Of a stretch of DNA of 64,000 nucleotides, positions 18,302 through 27,100 are shown in pieces. How positions within the stretch are numbered: position 1 is the first letter of the stretch; every line of letters starts with the position of its first letter. Made by a program: the position numbers and the translations under genes. Source of the DNA: Agrobacterium tumefaciens (GTDB lineage Bacteria; Pseudomonadota; Alphaproteobacteria; Rhizobiales; Rhizobiaceae); NCBI GenBank assembly GCA_025559845.1, contig CP048469.1, positions 3,144,501 through 3,208,500 of the forward strand. The letters are read 5' to 3'. The notes beneath the pieces are model-generated. The model was not told the DNA's origin. It did not search any database and worked only from the letters and a program-made list of their open reading frames with translations.

Positions 18302-18927
18302 CACAGAACTCCAACCAGATAGACGAAGGAAAAGACGCCGATCCAGATGACGTCGAGGAAGTGCCAGAACATCGAAAGGCACGTCAGGCGGCGCATGTTT
18401 GCTTCATGCAGGCCGAACTTCTTGACCTGCACCATCAACGTCACGAGCCAGATCACGCCGAAGGTAACGTGCAGACCGTGCGTGCCGACCAGCGCGAAGA
18501 ACGCCGACAGGAAGGCAGAACGCTGCGGACCAGCACCTTCATGGATCAGGTGGTGGAATTCGTAGAGTTCGAGACCAAGGAATGCGAGGCCGAACACACC
18601 GGTGATCGCAAGCCAGATCAGCGTCGTGTTGATGTTCTTCTTCTGTGCCTCCAGCATGGCGAAGCCATAGGTGATGGAGGAGAACAGCAGGAAGCCGGTG
18701 TTGATTGCGACCAGCTTGAGATCAAAGAGATCCGCACCGGACGGACCGGCCGCATAACTGCGACCGACCACGGCATAGGTTGCGAAGAGCGTTGCAAAGA
18801 TAAGGCAGTCGCTCATCAGGTACAGCCAGAAACCCAGCGAAGTGCCGTTTTCCGGATGGTGGTCTTCCTTCAGGTAGAAGACCGGCTTTTCCGCGCCATT
18901 GGCGCTTTGGGCAGGTGCTTGAGACAT
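18301..18927 (-). CDS. cyoC: Cytochrome o ubiquinol oxidase subunit III
   Basis: Subunit III of the bo3 oxidase is an integral membrane protein of five helices. The 208-residue form starts at MSQAPAQSA (ATG 18927), 5 nt after the cyoB stop; a start at 18948 inside cyoB is possible. Features are LGFWLYLMSDCLIFATLFATYAV, YEFHHLIHEGAGPQRSAF and GTHGLHVTFG, with CLSMFWHFLDVIWIGVFSFVYL near the end. These are the usual COX3-like signatures, and length is typical. Confidence 0.95.
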   Translation of the reverse strand: MSQAPAQSANGAEKPVFYLKEDHHPENGTSLGFWLYLMSDCLIFATLFATYAVVGRSYAAGPSGADLFDLKLVAINTGFLLFSSITYGFAMLEAQKKNINTTLIWLAITGVFGLAFLGLELYEFHHLIHEGAGPQRSAFLSAFFALVGTHGLHVTFGVIWLVTLMVQVKKFGLHEANMRRLTCLSMFWHFLDVIWIGVFSFVYLVGVL

Positions 18928-18931
18928 TCTG

Positions 18932-20935
18932 TTACGCCTGATTTGCAAGCAGCTTCGTACGTTCTGCTTCGACTTCCGTTACATCCGATGCCGGAATGTA
19001 ATAGTCGCGATTGTAGTTGAAGGTGTGGGCGATCGAGACCGCGATGATAGCAAGCAGGCTCAATGCAGCCAGCCACCAGATGTGCCAGACCAGAGCGAAG
19101 CCAAGCGCGACGTTGATGGCGCTGATGATGACGCCCGCACCGGTGTTCTTCGGCATGTGGATGGGGATGAAGCCTTCCAGCGGACGCTCTGCACCGCGCT
19201 TCTTCATGTCTGCCCAGGCATCGACGTCATGCACGACCGGCGTGAAGGCGAAGTTGTAGGCAGGCGGCGGAGAAGAGGTCGACCATTCCAGCGTGCGGCC
19301 ATCGTAGGGATCGCCGGTGACGTCGCGTAGCTGCTCGCGCTTCAGGAAGCTGACGATGAGCTGGATGACGAAGCTGGCAATACCGAGTGCGATGAGGCCT
19401 GCACCGAAAGCAGCGATTACGAACCAGATCTGCAGCGAAGTGTCTTCGAACTGGCTGAGGCGGCGGGTAACACCCATCAGGCCGAGTACGTAGAGCGGCA
19501 TGAAGGCGAAGTAGAAACCGACGAACCAGAACCAGAAGGACAGCTTGCCCCAGAACGGGTCAAGGCGATAACCGAAGGCCTTGGGGAACCAGTAGACGAT
19601 GCCGGCCAGCACACCGAAGACCACGCCGCCGATGATGGTGTTGTGGAAGTGGGCGATGAGGAACAGCGAGTTGTGCAGCACGAAGTCAGCCGGGGGAACA
19701 GCCAGCAGAACGCCGGTCATACCGCCGATGACGAAGGTGATCATGAAGCCGACGGCCCACAGCATGGGGACATCGAACTTGATGCGGCCCTTGTACATTG
19801 TGAACAGCCAGTTGAAGATCTTCGCACCGGTCGGGATCGAGATGATCATCGTCGTGATGCCGAAGAAGGCGTTGACGCTTGCACCCGAACCCATCGTGAA
19901 GAAGTGGTGCAGCCAGACGACGTAGGCGAGAATGGTGATGACCACCGTCGCGTAAACCATCGAGGCATAACCGAACAGACGCTTCTGCGAGAAGGTCGAT
20001 ACGATTTCCGAGAAGATACCGAAAGCAGGCAGAACCAGGATGTAAACTTCCGGGTGACCCCAAATCCAGATGAGGTTGACGTACATCATCGGGTTGCCGC
20101 CAAGATCGTTGGTGAAGAAGTTCGTACCAACGTAACGGTCAAGCGTGAGCAGGGCGAGTGTGCCGGTCAGGATCGGGAACGATGCCACGATCAGGATGTT
20201 CGAACACAGCGACGTCCAGACGAAGATCGGCAGGCGCATCATGGTCATGCCGGGAGCGCGCATCTTGATGATCGTCACGATCAGGTTGATACCCGATAGC
20301 GTCGTTCCCACACCAGCGATCTGCAGACCCCAGATGTAATAGTCCATGCCAACACTCGGACTTCCCTGAATGCCGGAAAGCGGCGGATAGGCTAGCCAGC
20401 CGGTCTGGGCGTATTCGCCGATGAACAGTGAGATCATGGTGATCACCGCGCCGGCCGTCGTCATCCAGAACGAGAAGTTGTTGAGGAACGGGAAGGAAAC
20501 GTCACGTGCACCGATCTGGAGCGGAATGACGTAGTTCATCAGACCCGTGATCATCGGCATTGCCATGAAGAAGATCATGATCACGCCGTGAGCGGTGAAA
20601 ATCTGGTCGTAGTGGTGAGGCGGCAGATAGCCTTCCGATCCGCCAGAGGCAATTGCCTGCTGGAGACGCATCATGAGCGCGTCGGCAAAGCCACGCAGCA
20701 GCATGATCAGAGCCAGAATGATGTACATGATACCGATCTTCTTGTGATCGATGCTCGTGAACCATTCCTTCCAGAGATAGCCCCACAGGCGGAAGTAGGT
20801 AAGGGCGCCAACGACGGCAAGACCGCCCAGCACCACTGCCGCAAATGTGACGATCAGGATGGGCTCGTGAAGCGGGATGGACTCCCAGGTTAGCCGCCCG
20901 AATAGGAACGACGTTTGATCGGAGTTGACGACCAT
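18932..20935 (-). CDS. cyoB: Cytochrome o ubiquinol oxidase subunit I
   Basis: CyoB is the catalytic subunit, which holds low-spin heme b, heme o3 and CuB and reduces oxygen to water while pumping protons. The 667-residue product has about 15 membrane segments. It carries heme ligand His in [11 protein letters not shown], the CuB and crosslink motif [17 protein letters not shown], and LHHFFTMG with the two further CuB histidines. [13 protein letters not shown] has the o3/b heme ligands, and the D-channel pattern [16 protein letters not shown] is present. Length and start ATG 20935 match the family. Confidence 0.98.
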   Translation of the reverse strand: MVVNSDQTSFLFGRLTWESIPLHEPILIVTFAAVVLGGLAVVGALTYFRLWGYLWKEWFTSIDHKKIGIMYIILALIMLLRGFADALMMRLQQAIASGGSEGYLPPHHYDQIFTAHGVIMIFFMAMPMITGLMNYVIPLQIGARDVSFPFLNNFSFWMTTAGAVITMISLFIGEYAQTGWLAYPPLSGIQGSPSVGMDYYIWGLQIAGVGTTLSGINLIVTIIKMRAPGMTMMRLPIFVWTSLCSNILIVASFPILTGTLALLTLDRYVGTNFFTNDLGGNPMMYVNLIWIWGHPEVYILVLPAFGIFSEIVSTFSQKRLFGYASMVYATVVITILAYVVWLHHFFTMGSGASVNAFFGITTMIISIPTGAKIFNWLFTMYKGRIKFDVPMLWAVGFMITFVIGGMTGVLLAVPPADFVLHNSLFLIAHFHNTIIGGVVFGVLAGIVYWFPKAFGYRLDPFWGKLSFWFWFVGFYFAFMPLYVLGLMGVTRRLSQFEDTSLQIWFVIAAFGAGLIALGIASFVIQLIVSFLKREQLRDVTGDPYDGRTLEWSTSSPPPAYNFAFTPVVHDVDAWADMKKRGAERPLEGFIPIHMPKNTGAGVIISAINVALGFALVWHIWWLAALSLLAIIAVSIAHTFNYNRDYYIPASDVTEVEAERTKLLANQA

Positions 20936-20965
20936 TTTAGCCTCTTGGATTCAAAAACGTAAATT

Positions 20966-20986
20966 CGGCGCGGACAAGCCGCGCCG
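20966..20986 (-). repeat. GC-rich hairpin between cyoA and cyoB
   Basis: CGGCGCGG (20966-20973) pairs perfectly with CCGCGCCG (20979-20986) over a 5-nt loop inside the 71-nt cyoA-cyoB gap. Only a weak T-run follows on the minus strand. It may set the cyoA:cyoBCD ratio or mark an mRNA processing point. Confidence 0.55.
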
Positions 20987-21006
20987 CAGAAAGCCGGGAC
21001 GTTTCG

Positions 21007-22086
21007 TCAGCCAGCGACTTGTTTCGTTTCCGGCAGTGCAGCGGGTTCGAAAGTCTGACCCGAGATGACAGCCGGAGTGGATTGTGGGCCACTCGCCACG
21101 CCGTAAGGCGACAGCGGGGTGCAGACCACGGAATTCAGTGCCTTGGCGATATCGATGCCTTCCTTGCCACCGCCGCCATTGGCGTCGATGTGCATCATGT
21201 CGCGCATGCAGAGCTTGTTCGGTTCGACGCAGCGGTTGAGGATGGCGTCGTAAAGTTCCGGATCGACATTGGCGAAGTACTGCACGGGCTCGCGCTCGGA
21301 AGGCTTGGCGAAGTCCAGATACTCCATGCGGCCGAATGGCTTGCCACCATCCTTGATCTTCGCGACCCACTGGTCGAAGCCCTGCTGGCTCAGACCATGG
21401 AACTTGAAGCGCATGTGCGAGAAGCCCGGGCCGGAGAAGTTGGCAGAAAAGCCGTCATAAACGCCTTCCTTGTTGATCACTGCGTGCAGCTTGGTCTGCA
21501 TGCCGCCCATGGCGTAGATCTGGCCAGCCAGAGCCGGAACGAAGAACGAGTTCATCGCTGTTGTACCGGTGATCTTGAAGTTGATCGGAACATCAACCGG
21601 GGCTGCGAACTCGTTGACGCTGCCGATGCCGAGTTCCGGATAGAAGAACAGCCACTTCCAGTCCATTGCCACCACTTCAACAGTGATCGGCTTGACCTCT
21701 GCCGTGACCTGACGGTTTTCGTCGATGCGGTCGATCGGGCGATAAGGGTCGAGACGGTGGGTCGCGATCCAGGTCACGGTGCCGAGCATCAGAATGATGG
21801 CGACAGGGGCAGACCAGATGATCATTTCCAGACGTGTCGAATGATGCCACTCAGGATCGTAATCCGTGGACTTGGCTGACTCGCGGTATTTCCACGCGAA
21901 AAACAGCGTCAGTGCCAGAACCGGAACGATGATCAGCAACATCAGAACGGTGGACGTGATGATGAGGTCGGCCTGCTGGCGGGCGACATCCCCCGAAGGG
22001 TTCATCACGACGAGGTTACAGCCGCTGAGCAGCAGCAGCGACGACAGGCCCCCAAGGGCCGTGGAGAATTTCTTGATCGTGCGCAC
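21007..22086 (-). CDS. cyoA: Cytochrome o ubiquinol oxidase subunit II
   Basis: CyoA is the lipoprotein subunit II of the bo3 oxidase. It resembles cytochrome oxidase subunit II but lacks the CuA ligands. I choose GTG 22086, which gives a 359-residue protein with a lipoprotein signal peptide ending LLLLSGC (lipidated Cys about residue 23). Two membrane helices follow (about 40-65 and 85-105), then the cupredoxin-like domain with DWKWLFFYPE and GTTAMNSFFVPALAGQIYAMGGMQTKLH, and the periplasmic COX_ARM tail. The frame is open further up to 22356, but that part has no coding look. First gene of the cyo operon. Confidence 0.93.
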   Translation of the reverse strand: MRTIKKFSTALGGLSSLLLLSGCNLVVMNPSGDVARQQADLIITSTVLMLLIIVPVLALTLFFAWKYRESAKSTDYDPEWHHSTRLEMIIWSAPVAIILMLGTVTWIATHRLDPYRPIDRIDENRQVTAEVKPITVEVVAMDWKWLFFYPELGIGSVNEFAAPVDVPINFKITGTTAMNSFFVPALAGQIYAMGGMQTKLHAVINKEGVYDGFSANFSGPGFSHMRFKFHGLSQQGFDQWVAKIKDGGKPFGRMEYLDFAKPSEREPVQYFANVDPELYDAILNRCVEPNKLCMRDMMHIDANGGGGKEGIDIAKALNSVVCTPLSPYGVASGPQSTPAVISGQTFEPAALPETKQVAG

Positions 22087-22383
22087 GTTCTTAAACTCGA
22101 TTATTTCATTGTGTGTCGGGGTTAGTTGCCAAACGTCATTTAATAAATGCGTAATTTTGTCGCGGCGCAGCGATTTTTCGCGGCGCAGCAAGAAAAGCAT
22201 GGAACCCTTTCGGACGCGGATGTCGGGGGGATTATCGCATAGAGCCCTATTGGGGCAAGCCCTCTTGGGGGATTCTGTTTGACGGCCTTCAACCCCTGTG
22301 TGACAATCCGTCGCATGTAACGTGAACGGAAGAGGAGCCGTTGGCGTTACCGACATAGTTCGCGATACGCAGGAGGGAATATC
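22087..22383. promoter_or_regulatory. Divergent regulatory region between cyoA and the MFS transporter gene
   Basis: These 297 bases separate divergently transcribed genes and must hold both promoters. Visible items are a repeated 12-mer TCGCGGCGCAGC (near 22159 and 22178), a T-rich stretch near the cyoA start, and a strong AGGAGGG ribosome site (22371-22377) before the MFS gene. A TTGACG near 22269 could be a -35 for the MFS gene, but I see no convincing -10. No FNR-type TTGAT-N4-ATCAA palindrome is evident. Confidence 0.5.
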
Positions 22384-23709
22384 ATGAGTTATATCGATAC
22401 GGCCTCATCCTATAATGGGCCGAATGGATCACGCGGACAGACAGCGCCCGTTGCCGTTGATCCGGATCGCATCACAATCGCAGTCATTCTGGCGCGGATG
22501 ACCGAGTTCTTCGACTTCTTCGTTTATGCTCTCGCATCTGCACTCGTCTTTCCGTACGTGTTTTTCTCTTTTGCGGACCCGCTGACGGCAACCCTCTATT
22601 CCTTCGCGGTCTTTTCACTGGCCTTTATCGCAAGGCCGATCGGCTCCCTCGTTTTCCTGCAGATCGATCGAAAGTTTGGCCGCGCCGTCAAGTTGACGGC
22701 CGCGCTGTTTACGCTCTGTGGTTCCACCATGGCGATCAGCTTCCTTCCCTCTTTTGCGGAAGCGGGCATTATCGCGCCCGTCTTGCTGGCAGTCTTCCGT
22801 TTCGGTCAGGGCCTCGGTCTTGGCGGTGCGTGGGACGGGCTGGTATCGTTGCTGGCAATGAATGCGCCGGCCAAGCAGCGCGGCTGGTACGCAATGATGC
22901 CGCAGATTGGTGCGGCCATGGGCTTCGGCCTCGCCAGCGCATTCTTCATCATCTTCGTGACGCAGCTTTCCACCCCGGAATTCCTGGCCTGGGGCTGGCG
23001 TTTCCCGTTCTTTGTGGCGCTTGCACTCAATGTACTGGCGCTGTTTGCGCGTCTTCGCATGATTGTTACACCTGAGTTCCAGGCCATGCTGGAGCAGCAT
23101 GAACTTGAACCGAAGCCGATGTTCGAAATGTTGCGCAACCAGTCACGCGTCGTTTTCACCGGTGCTTTCGTGCCGCTGGCAAGCTTCGCGCTGTTCCACC
23201 TGGTCACGGTTTTTCCGATTAGCTGGGTGACGCTCAACACAAATCAGCGACTGTCGGACTTCCTGTTTGTGCAATTTGTCAGCGCCATTATCGGTGGCGG
23301 CATGATTGTGCTGTCGGGTGTCCTCGCGGATCGCATCGGTCGCCGCAAGCTTTTGGGTATCGCGGCGGTGCTGATCGGTATCTTCAGCTTCATTGCGCCA
23401 GTATTGCTTGGCGCAGGTGATATCGGCCGGTATCTCTTCGTACTGATCGGTTTCTCGCTTCTCGGTCTTTCTTTCGGCCAGGCAGGCGGGGCTCTGGCAT
23501 CCCGGTTCAGCCGTGAGTACCGCTATACGGGCGCATCTCTGACCTCCGATATTTCCTGGCTCATCGGCGCCGGCTTCGCGCCACTCGTCGCGCTGGGATT
23601 TTCGTCCAAATTCGGTCTCTTTGCAGTGGGGCTTTACCTGCTGTCAGGCGCGATCTGTACCCTCGTGGCGCTGCTTTTCAGCCGCACCCTGGACATGCCA
23701 TCGGAGTAG
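22384..23709 (+). CDS. MFS transporter, metabolite:H+ symporter (MHS) type
   Basis: The 441-residue inner-membrane protein has about 12 hydrophobic segments. It carries the MFS loop pattern GSLVFLQIDRKFGRAVKLT (about 92-110) and the repeated form GVLADRIGRRKLLG in the second half, and RMTEFFDFFVYALAS at the first helix, as in MHS-family symporters of organic acids and osmolytes. No substrate can be deduced. A strong Shine-Dalgarno sequence precedes ATG 22384. It is monocistronic, with an intrinsic terminator 32 bp after its stop, and divergent from cyoA. Confidence 0.87.
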   Translation: MSYIDTASSYNGPNGSRGQTAPVAVDPDRITIAVILARMTEFFDFFVYALASALVFPYVFFSFADPLTATLYSFAVFSLAFIARPIGSLVFLQIDRKFGRAVKLTAALFTLCGSTMAISFLPSFAEAGIIAPVLLAVFRFGQGLGLGGAWDGLVSLLAMNAPAKQRGWYAMMPQIGAAMGFGLASAFFIIFVTQLSTPEFLAWGWRFPFFVALALNVLALFARLRMIVTPEFQAMLEQHELEPKPMFEMLRNQSRVVFTGAFVPLASFALFHLVTVFPISWVTLNTNQRLSDFLFVQFVSAIIGGGMIVLSGVLADRIGRRKLLGIAAVLIGIFSFIAPVLLGAGDIGRYLFVLIGFSLLGLSFGQAGGALASRFSREYRYTGASLTSDISWLIGAGFAPLVALGFSSKFGLFAVGLYLLSGAICTLVALLFSRTLDMPSE

Positions 23710-23741
23710 TCAGGGCAATTTAAAAATATCTTCAGCGCAAG

Positions 23742-23783
23742 CGCCGTGGAATCCTGTCGGATTTCGCGGCGTTTTTGTTTTTT
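23742..23783 (+). terminator. Intrinsic terminator of the MFS gene
   Basis: CGCCGTGGAATCC (23742-23754) pairs with GGATTTCGCGGCG (23759-23771) over a TGTC loop: 13 pairs including two G-U. TTTTT and then GTTTTTTT follow. It is a strong Rho-independent terminator. Confidence 0.88.
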
Positions 23784-23807
23784 TATTGCGCCAGGGTCAT
23801 TTTAATC

Positions 23808-23836
23808 TTGACTACATGCATCATGAAATATTATGT
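23808..23836 (+). promoter_or_regulatory. Probable promoter upstream of the GltB-like gene
   Basis: TTGACT (23808-23813), a 17-bp spacer and TTATGT (23831-23836) form a fair sigma-70 promoter. The predicted start near 23843 lies about 50 nt before a 32-codon ORF and about 275 nt before the GTG of the GltB-like gene, so the leader would be long. Confidence 0.5.
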
Positions 23837-23894
23837 AAGCAATACTGACGTAATTTGGCGCCTTGACGCCGTTAAACAGTCATCAGGAATGGCG

Positions 23895-23993
23895 ATGCGA
23901 ACGACGAAAACGATTATTTGCGACAAGGCGGCATCGGCCGCCGCGCTGATTGGCGCTCGCATTGTGACCGTTCGCATTATCAAACGCCGCTAA
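23895..23993 (+). CDS. Candidate 32-residue basic leader peptide upstream of the GltB-like gene
   Basis: The ORF begins ATG 23895 with AGGA six bases upstream and ends TAA 23991-23993. The product is small and basic (MRTTKTIICDKAASAAAL at the start, ending RIIKRR), with a short hydrophobic middle. It sits between a probable promoter and the GltB-like gene, 126 nt upstream of the latter. It could be a regulatory upstream ORF, a true small protein or chance. I do not recognise it. An ATG two codons earlier (23889) has no usable spacing to the ribosome site. Confidence 0.35.
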   Translation: MRTTKTIICDKAASAAALIGARIVTVRIIKRR

Positions 23994-24119
23994 GCAGAAA
24001 ACCAAGAGGAGCAGCCAGGTCGCCTGCGGCTCCGCCCGCAGAGTGGATGGCTGTGTCAGCCGCGCTTTTGGGGGAAAAGGGCGACGACGCAGAGGAATGC
24101 GCAACGAGAGGAGACGTCC

Positions 24120-27100
24120 GTGACAACGACTGAGCAGAGCACCGGCCTTTACGATGCAGCTTTTGAAAAAAGCAGCTGTGGCGTTGGTTTCATTACGCGC
24201 AAGGATGCAGTTCAAACGCATGACGTCCTCAAGCGTGGACATGAAGCGCTCTGTGCGGTTCCGCATCGCGGCGGCATGTCGGCGGAAGGTGTGGGGGACG
24301 GCGCCGGCATCTCGGTGGATCTGTCTCTTTCCTTCTTTCGGACGCTGACGGGCAATCAGACGCTTGCTGCAGGTCGCTTTGGTGTCGGCAACTTCTTCCT
24401 GCCGCAAAACCCGGCATTTCATGAGCGTGCCATCGGCATCATCGGTGACGCATTGGCCGAACAGGGCTTTTCCGTGTTGCTGGTCCGCGATGTTCCCGTC
24501 GACAATTCGGCGATCCGCCCCGCCGCAGTGCGTTATCAATTGCCTATCCGCCAATGGGTGTTTTCGGCGCCGGCAGACTGTAAAAGCCTCGGCGAGTTCG
24601 ATTGGCGCATCCACAAGGCGTTGCTGGCGATCGAAGCGGTCGCCTACACGGTGCCGGAGCTAGCAGGTTTTTACCCGCTGTCGCTGAGCGCTCGCACGCA
24701 GGTTTTCAAGGGGCGCCTCAACTCCAATGAGGTCATGCCCTATTTCTGTGACCTGGTGGACCCGCGCCACGAAGTGCATACGATGTATTTCCATACGCGC
24801 TTCTCTACCAACACCGACCCACACCCTTCCATGGCTCAGCCTTTCCGGTTGATGGCGCATAACGGTGAGCTGAACACCGACAAGAAGAACCGGCTTTCGG
24901 AAGCGGCAGTCGCTCTGGCGCGCAATGCCAGCATCATCCGGCCGAAGGGCCAGTCTGATAGCTGCCGTCTTGACCAGACCTTGCAGGCCCGCGTCATGGA
25001 AGATGGCCTCGATCTCGTGACGGCTGTTGTCTCGATGATGCCACCAGCCTGGGAGAACGACGAGACCCTCTCGTCCGCCGTCAAAGCGATGCTGGAGTAT
25101 TTCTCGCTTTATGAAGAAAAGAACGATGGTCCGGCAGCGCTGATCTTTGGTGATGGCACTATCATCGGCGCCCGCCTTGACCGTCTTGGTTTGCGGCCGC
25201 TCCGTACGGTGGAGACGGAGGATTACCTCTGTGTGATGTCCGAAGCAGGTCAGATCGCGTTCCCTGCGGAAAGTGTTATCCGTCGTGGCCGTATCGAGGC
25301 GGGCGGCATGCTCTATTATGATCATGCCGAGGGTCGTGCCTGGTCGACGGTGGAAGCGCTCGAGATGCTGGCCTCTCGTCGGGACTACACGTCCTTGCTG
25401 CGGCAGGCGCGTGTGATGCTCGAGGAATTGCCGGAAGTTGCCGCAGAAAAGCAGGGTTCGCCGCTGCGTTATAATGGTGATCTGGAGCGCCACCAGCGTT
25501 ACGTCGCCTATTCCCACAATCAGGAAAGCTTCAAGTTCCTGATGGACCCGATGCTGGCTTCCGGCGCTGAAAAGATTTCGGCGATGGGCTACGGCAATGC
25601 CATCAATGCGCTGTCCGACCAGGAGGGCGGGGTCGCCAAGTATTTCTCGCAACGCTTTGCGCAGGTGACCAATCCACCGCTCGACAGCATACGTGAGGCG
25701 GATGGCATGACGCTGCGCGTCGCGCTGGGCGCCAAGCCGAACAGCGGTGCAAAGACAGCACGCCAGATCGTCGTCCGTTCTCCGATCCTGACGCACCTCG
25801 ACATGCTGCGTATTCGTGAACAGGAAGAAACGCCGGTTCGGCGTTTCGAAATGCTTTATACGCCGGTCTTCACCGAAGCGCGGGCGAATGAAGCCGCGCT
25901 GAAGCAGGCGATTGACAGTCTCTGCAACGAGATTGCGGGTTTTGCTGCAGCAGAAGGTGGTATCGCTGTCGTGACCGACCGCCATGTAGCGGCAGACCGT
26001 GCGGCCCTGCCAATGATCATGGTCGTTTCGGCCATCAATCAGAAGCTGATCGAGGAAGGTTTGCGTCTACGCGTCTCGCTGATTGTCGAGAGCGGTCAGT
26101 TTTCGTCATCGCATCACATCGCTGCAGCCCTCGGCTTCGGTGCTTCCGCCGTCTATCCGCTCGGCGTGCAGTTCCGCGCCGAGGAAAAGTTTGGCGGGGA
26201 GGCCGACAAAGCATTCAAGCGTTTCGCCAAGGCGGCGGAAAAGTCTCTGATGAAAACAATGGGAAAGGTCGGACTTTGCACGGCGGAAAGTTACATCGGT
26301 GGCGAATTCTTCGAGCCAAACTTCCTGGATACCGAAGACCCGGTGCTGAAGCGCTATTTCCCCAACGTCAAGACGCCTGTTGGCGGTGTTAATTTCGCTG
26401 TTATCGCACAGGCCGTTGCCGACTGGCACAAAAAGGCGCTGACGGTGAAGAGTGAAAACGATATCCCGCTTCTCGGTCTCTTCAAGGAGCGTGCCGAAGG
26501 TGCGGGTCACTCATACGGCACCACTGCCGTTCGTGGTTTCGTTGACATGACGGAAGAAAAGATCGGTTTTGACAACGGAACCGACAATGAAGACATGCTG
26601 CGTCTTCTGCCACTCAACCGGCTGGAAGATGCCTTTGGCCTGAACGACGCTGCCTATTACCACAACAGCTTCGACCGGCTGACCCCTGAGGCGATCGACA
26701 AATTCGAAGTCACGCCTGGATACCGTGCCTTCGCCCGCATGATGATGGAAGAAAGAGCACGCCGCCCCGCCGCCTTGCGCGACGTTCTGGAGTTGCCGGC
26801 CGATGTGACCTTCGCAGGTTCGGCCGAAGAGTTTCGTCGTGAAATGGGGCGGTTCTCACGACGTGGCAATAATAGCTTCATGGTCCGGGGCCTGCTGTCC
26901 GATCGTATCAATGACGATACGTTCCGTCTGCAACTGACCGGTACGCAGGGTCATAATCTGGCGCGGCTTGCCGCTCTCGGACAGTCGCTGGTTGACCGTT
27001 TCGGCCAGGACATTTCCGGTCATTGGCTGGAAAGCGGTGCCCTTGCCGTACAGGCAAAGGGTGAGGCGCTCGCCTACCTGTCGCTCATCCGAACTGCGCC

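Noticed and set aside
24660..25985. 441-codon open frame antisense to the GltB-like gene
   Set aside because: Composition rich in Arg and His typical of antisense shadows; it lies inside the amidotransferase domain coding.
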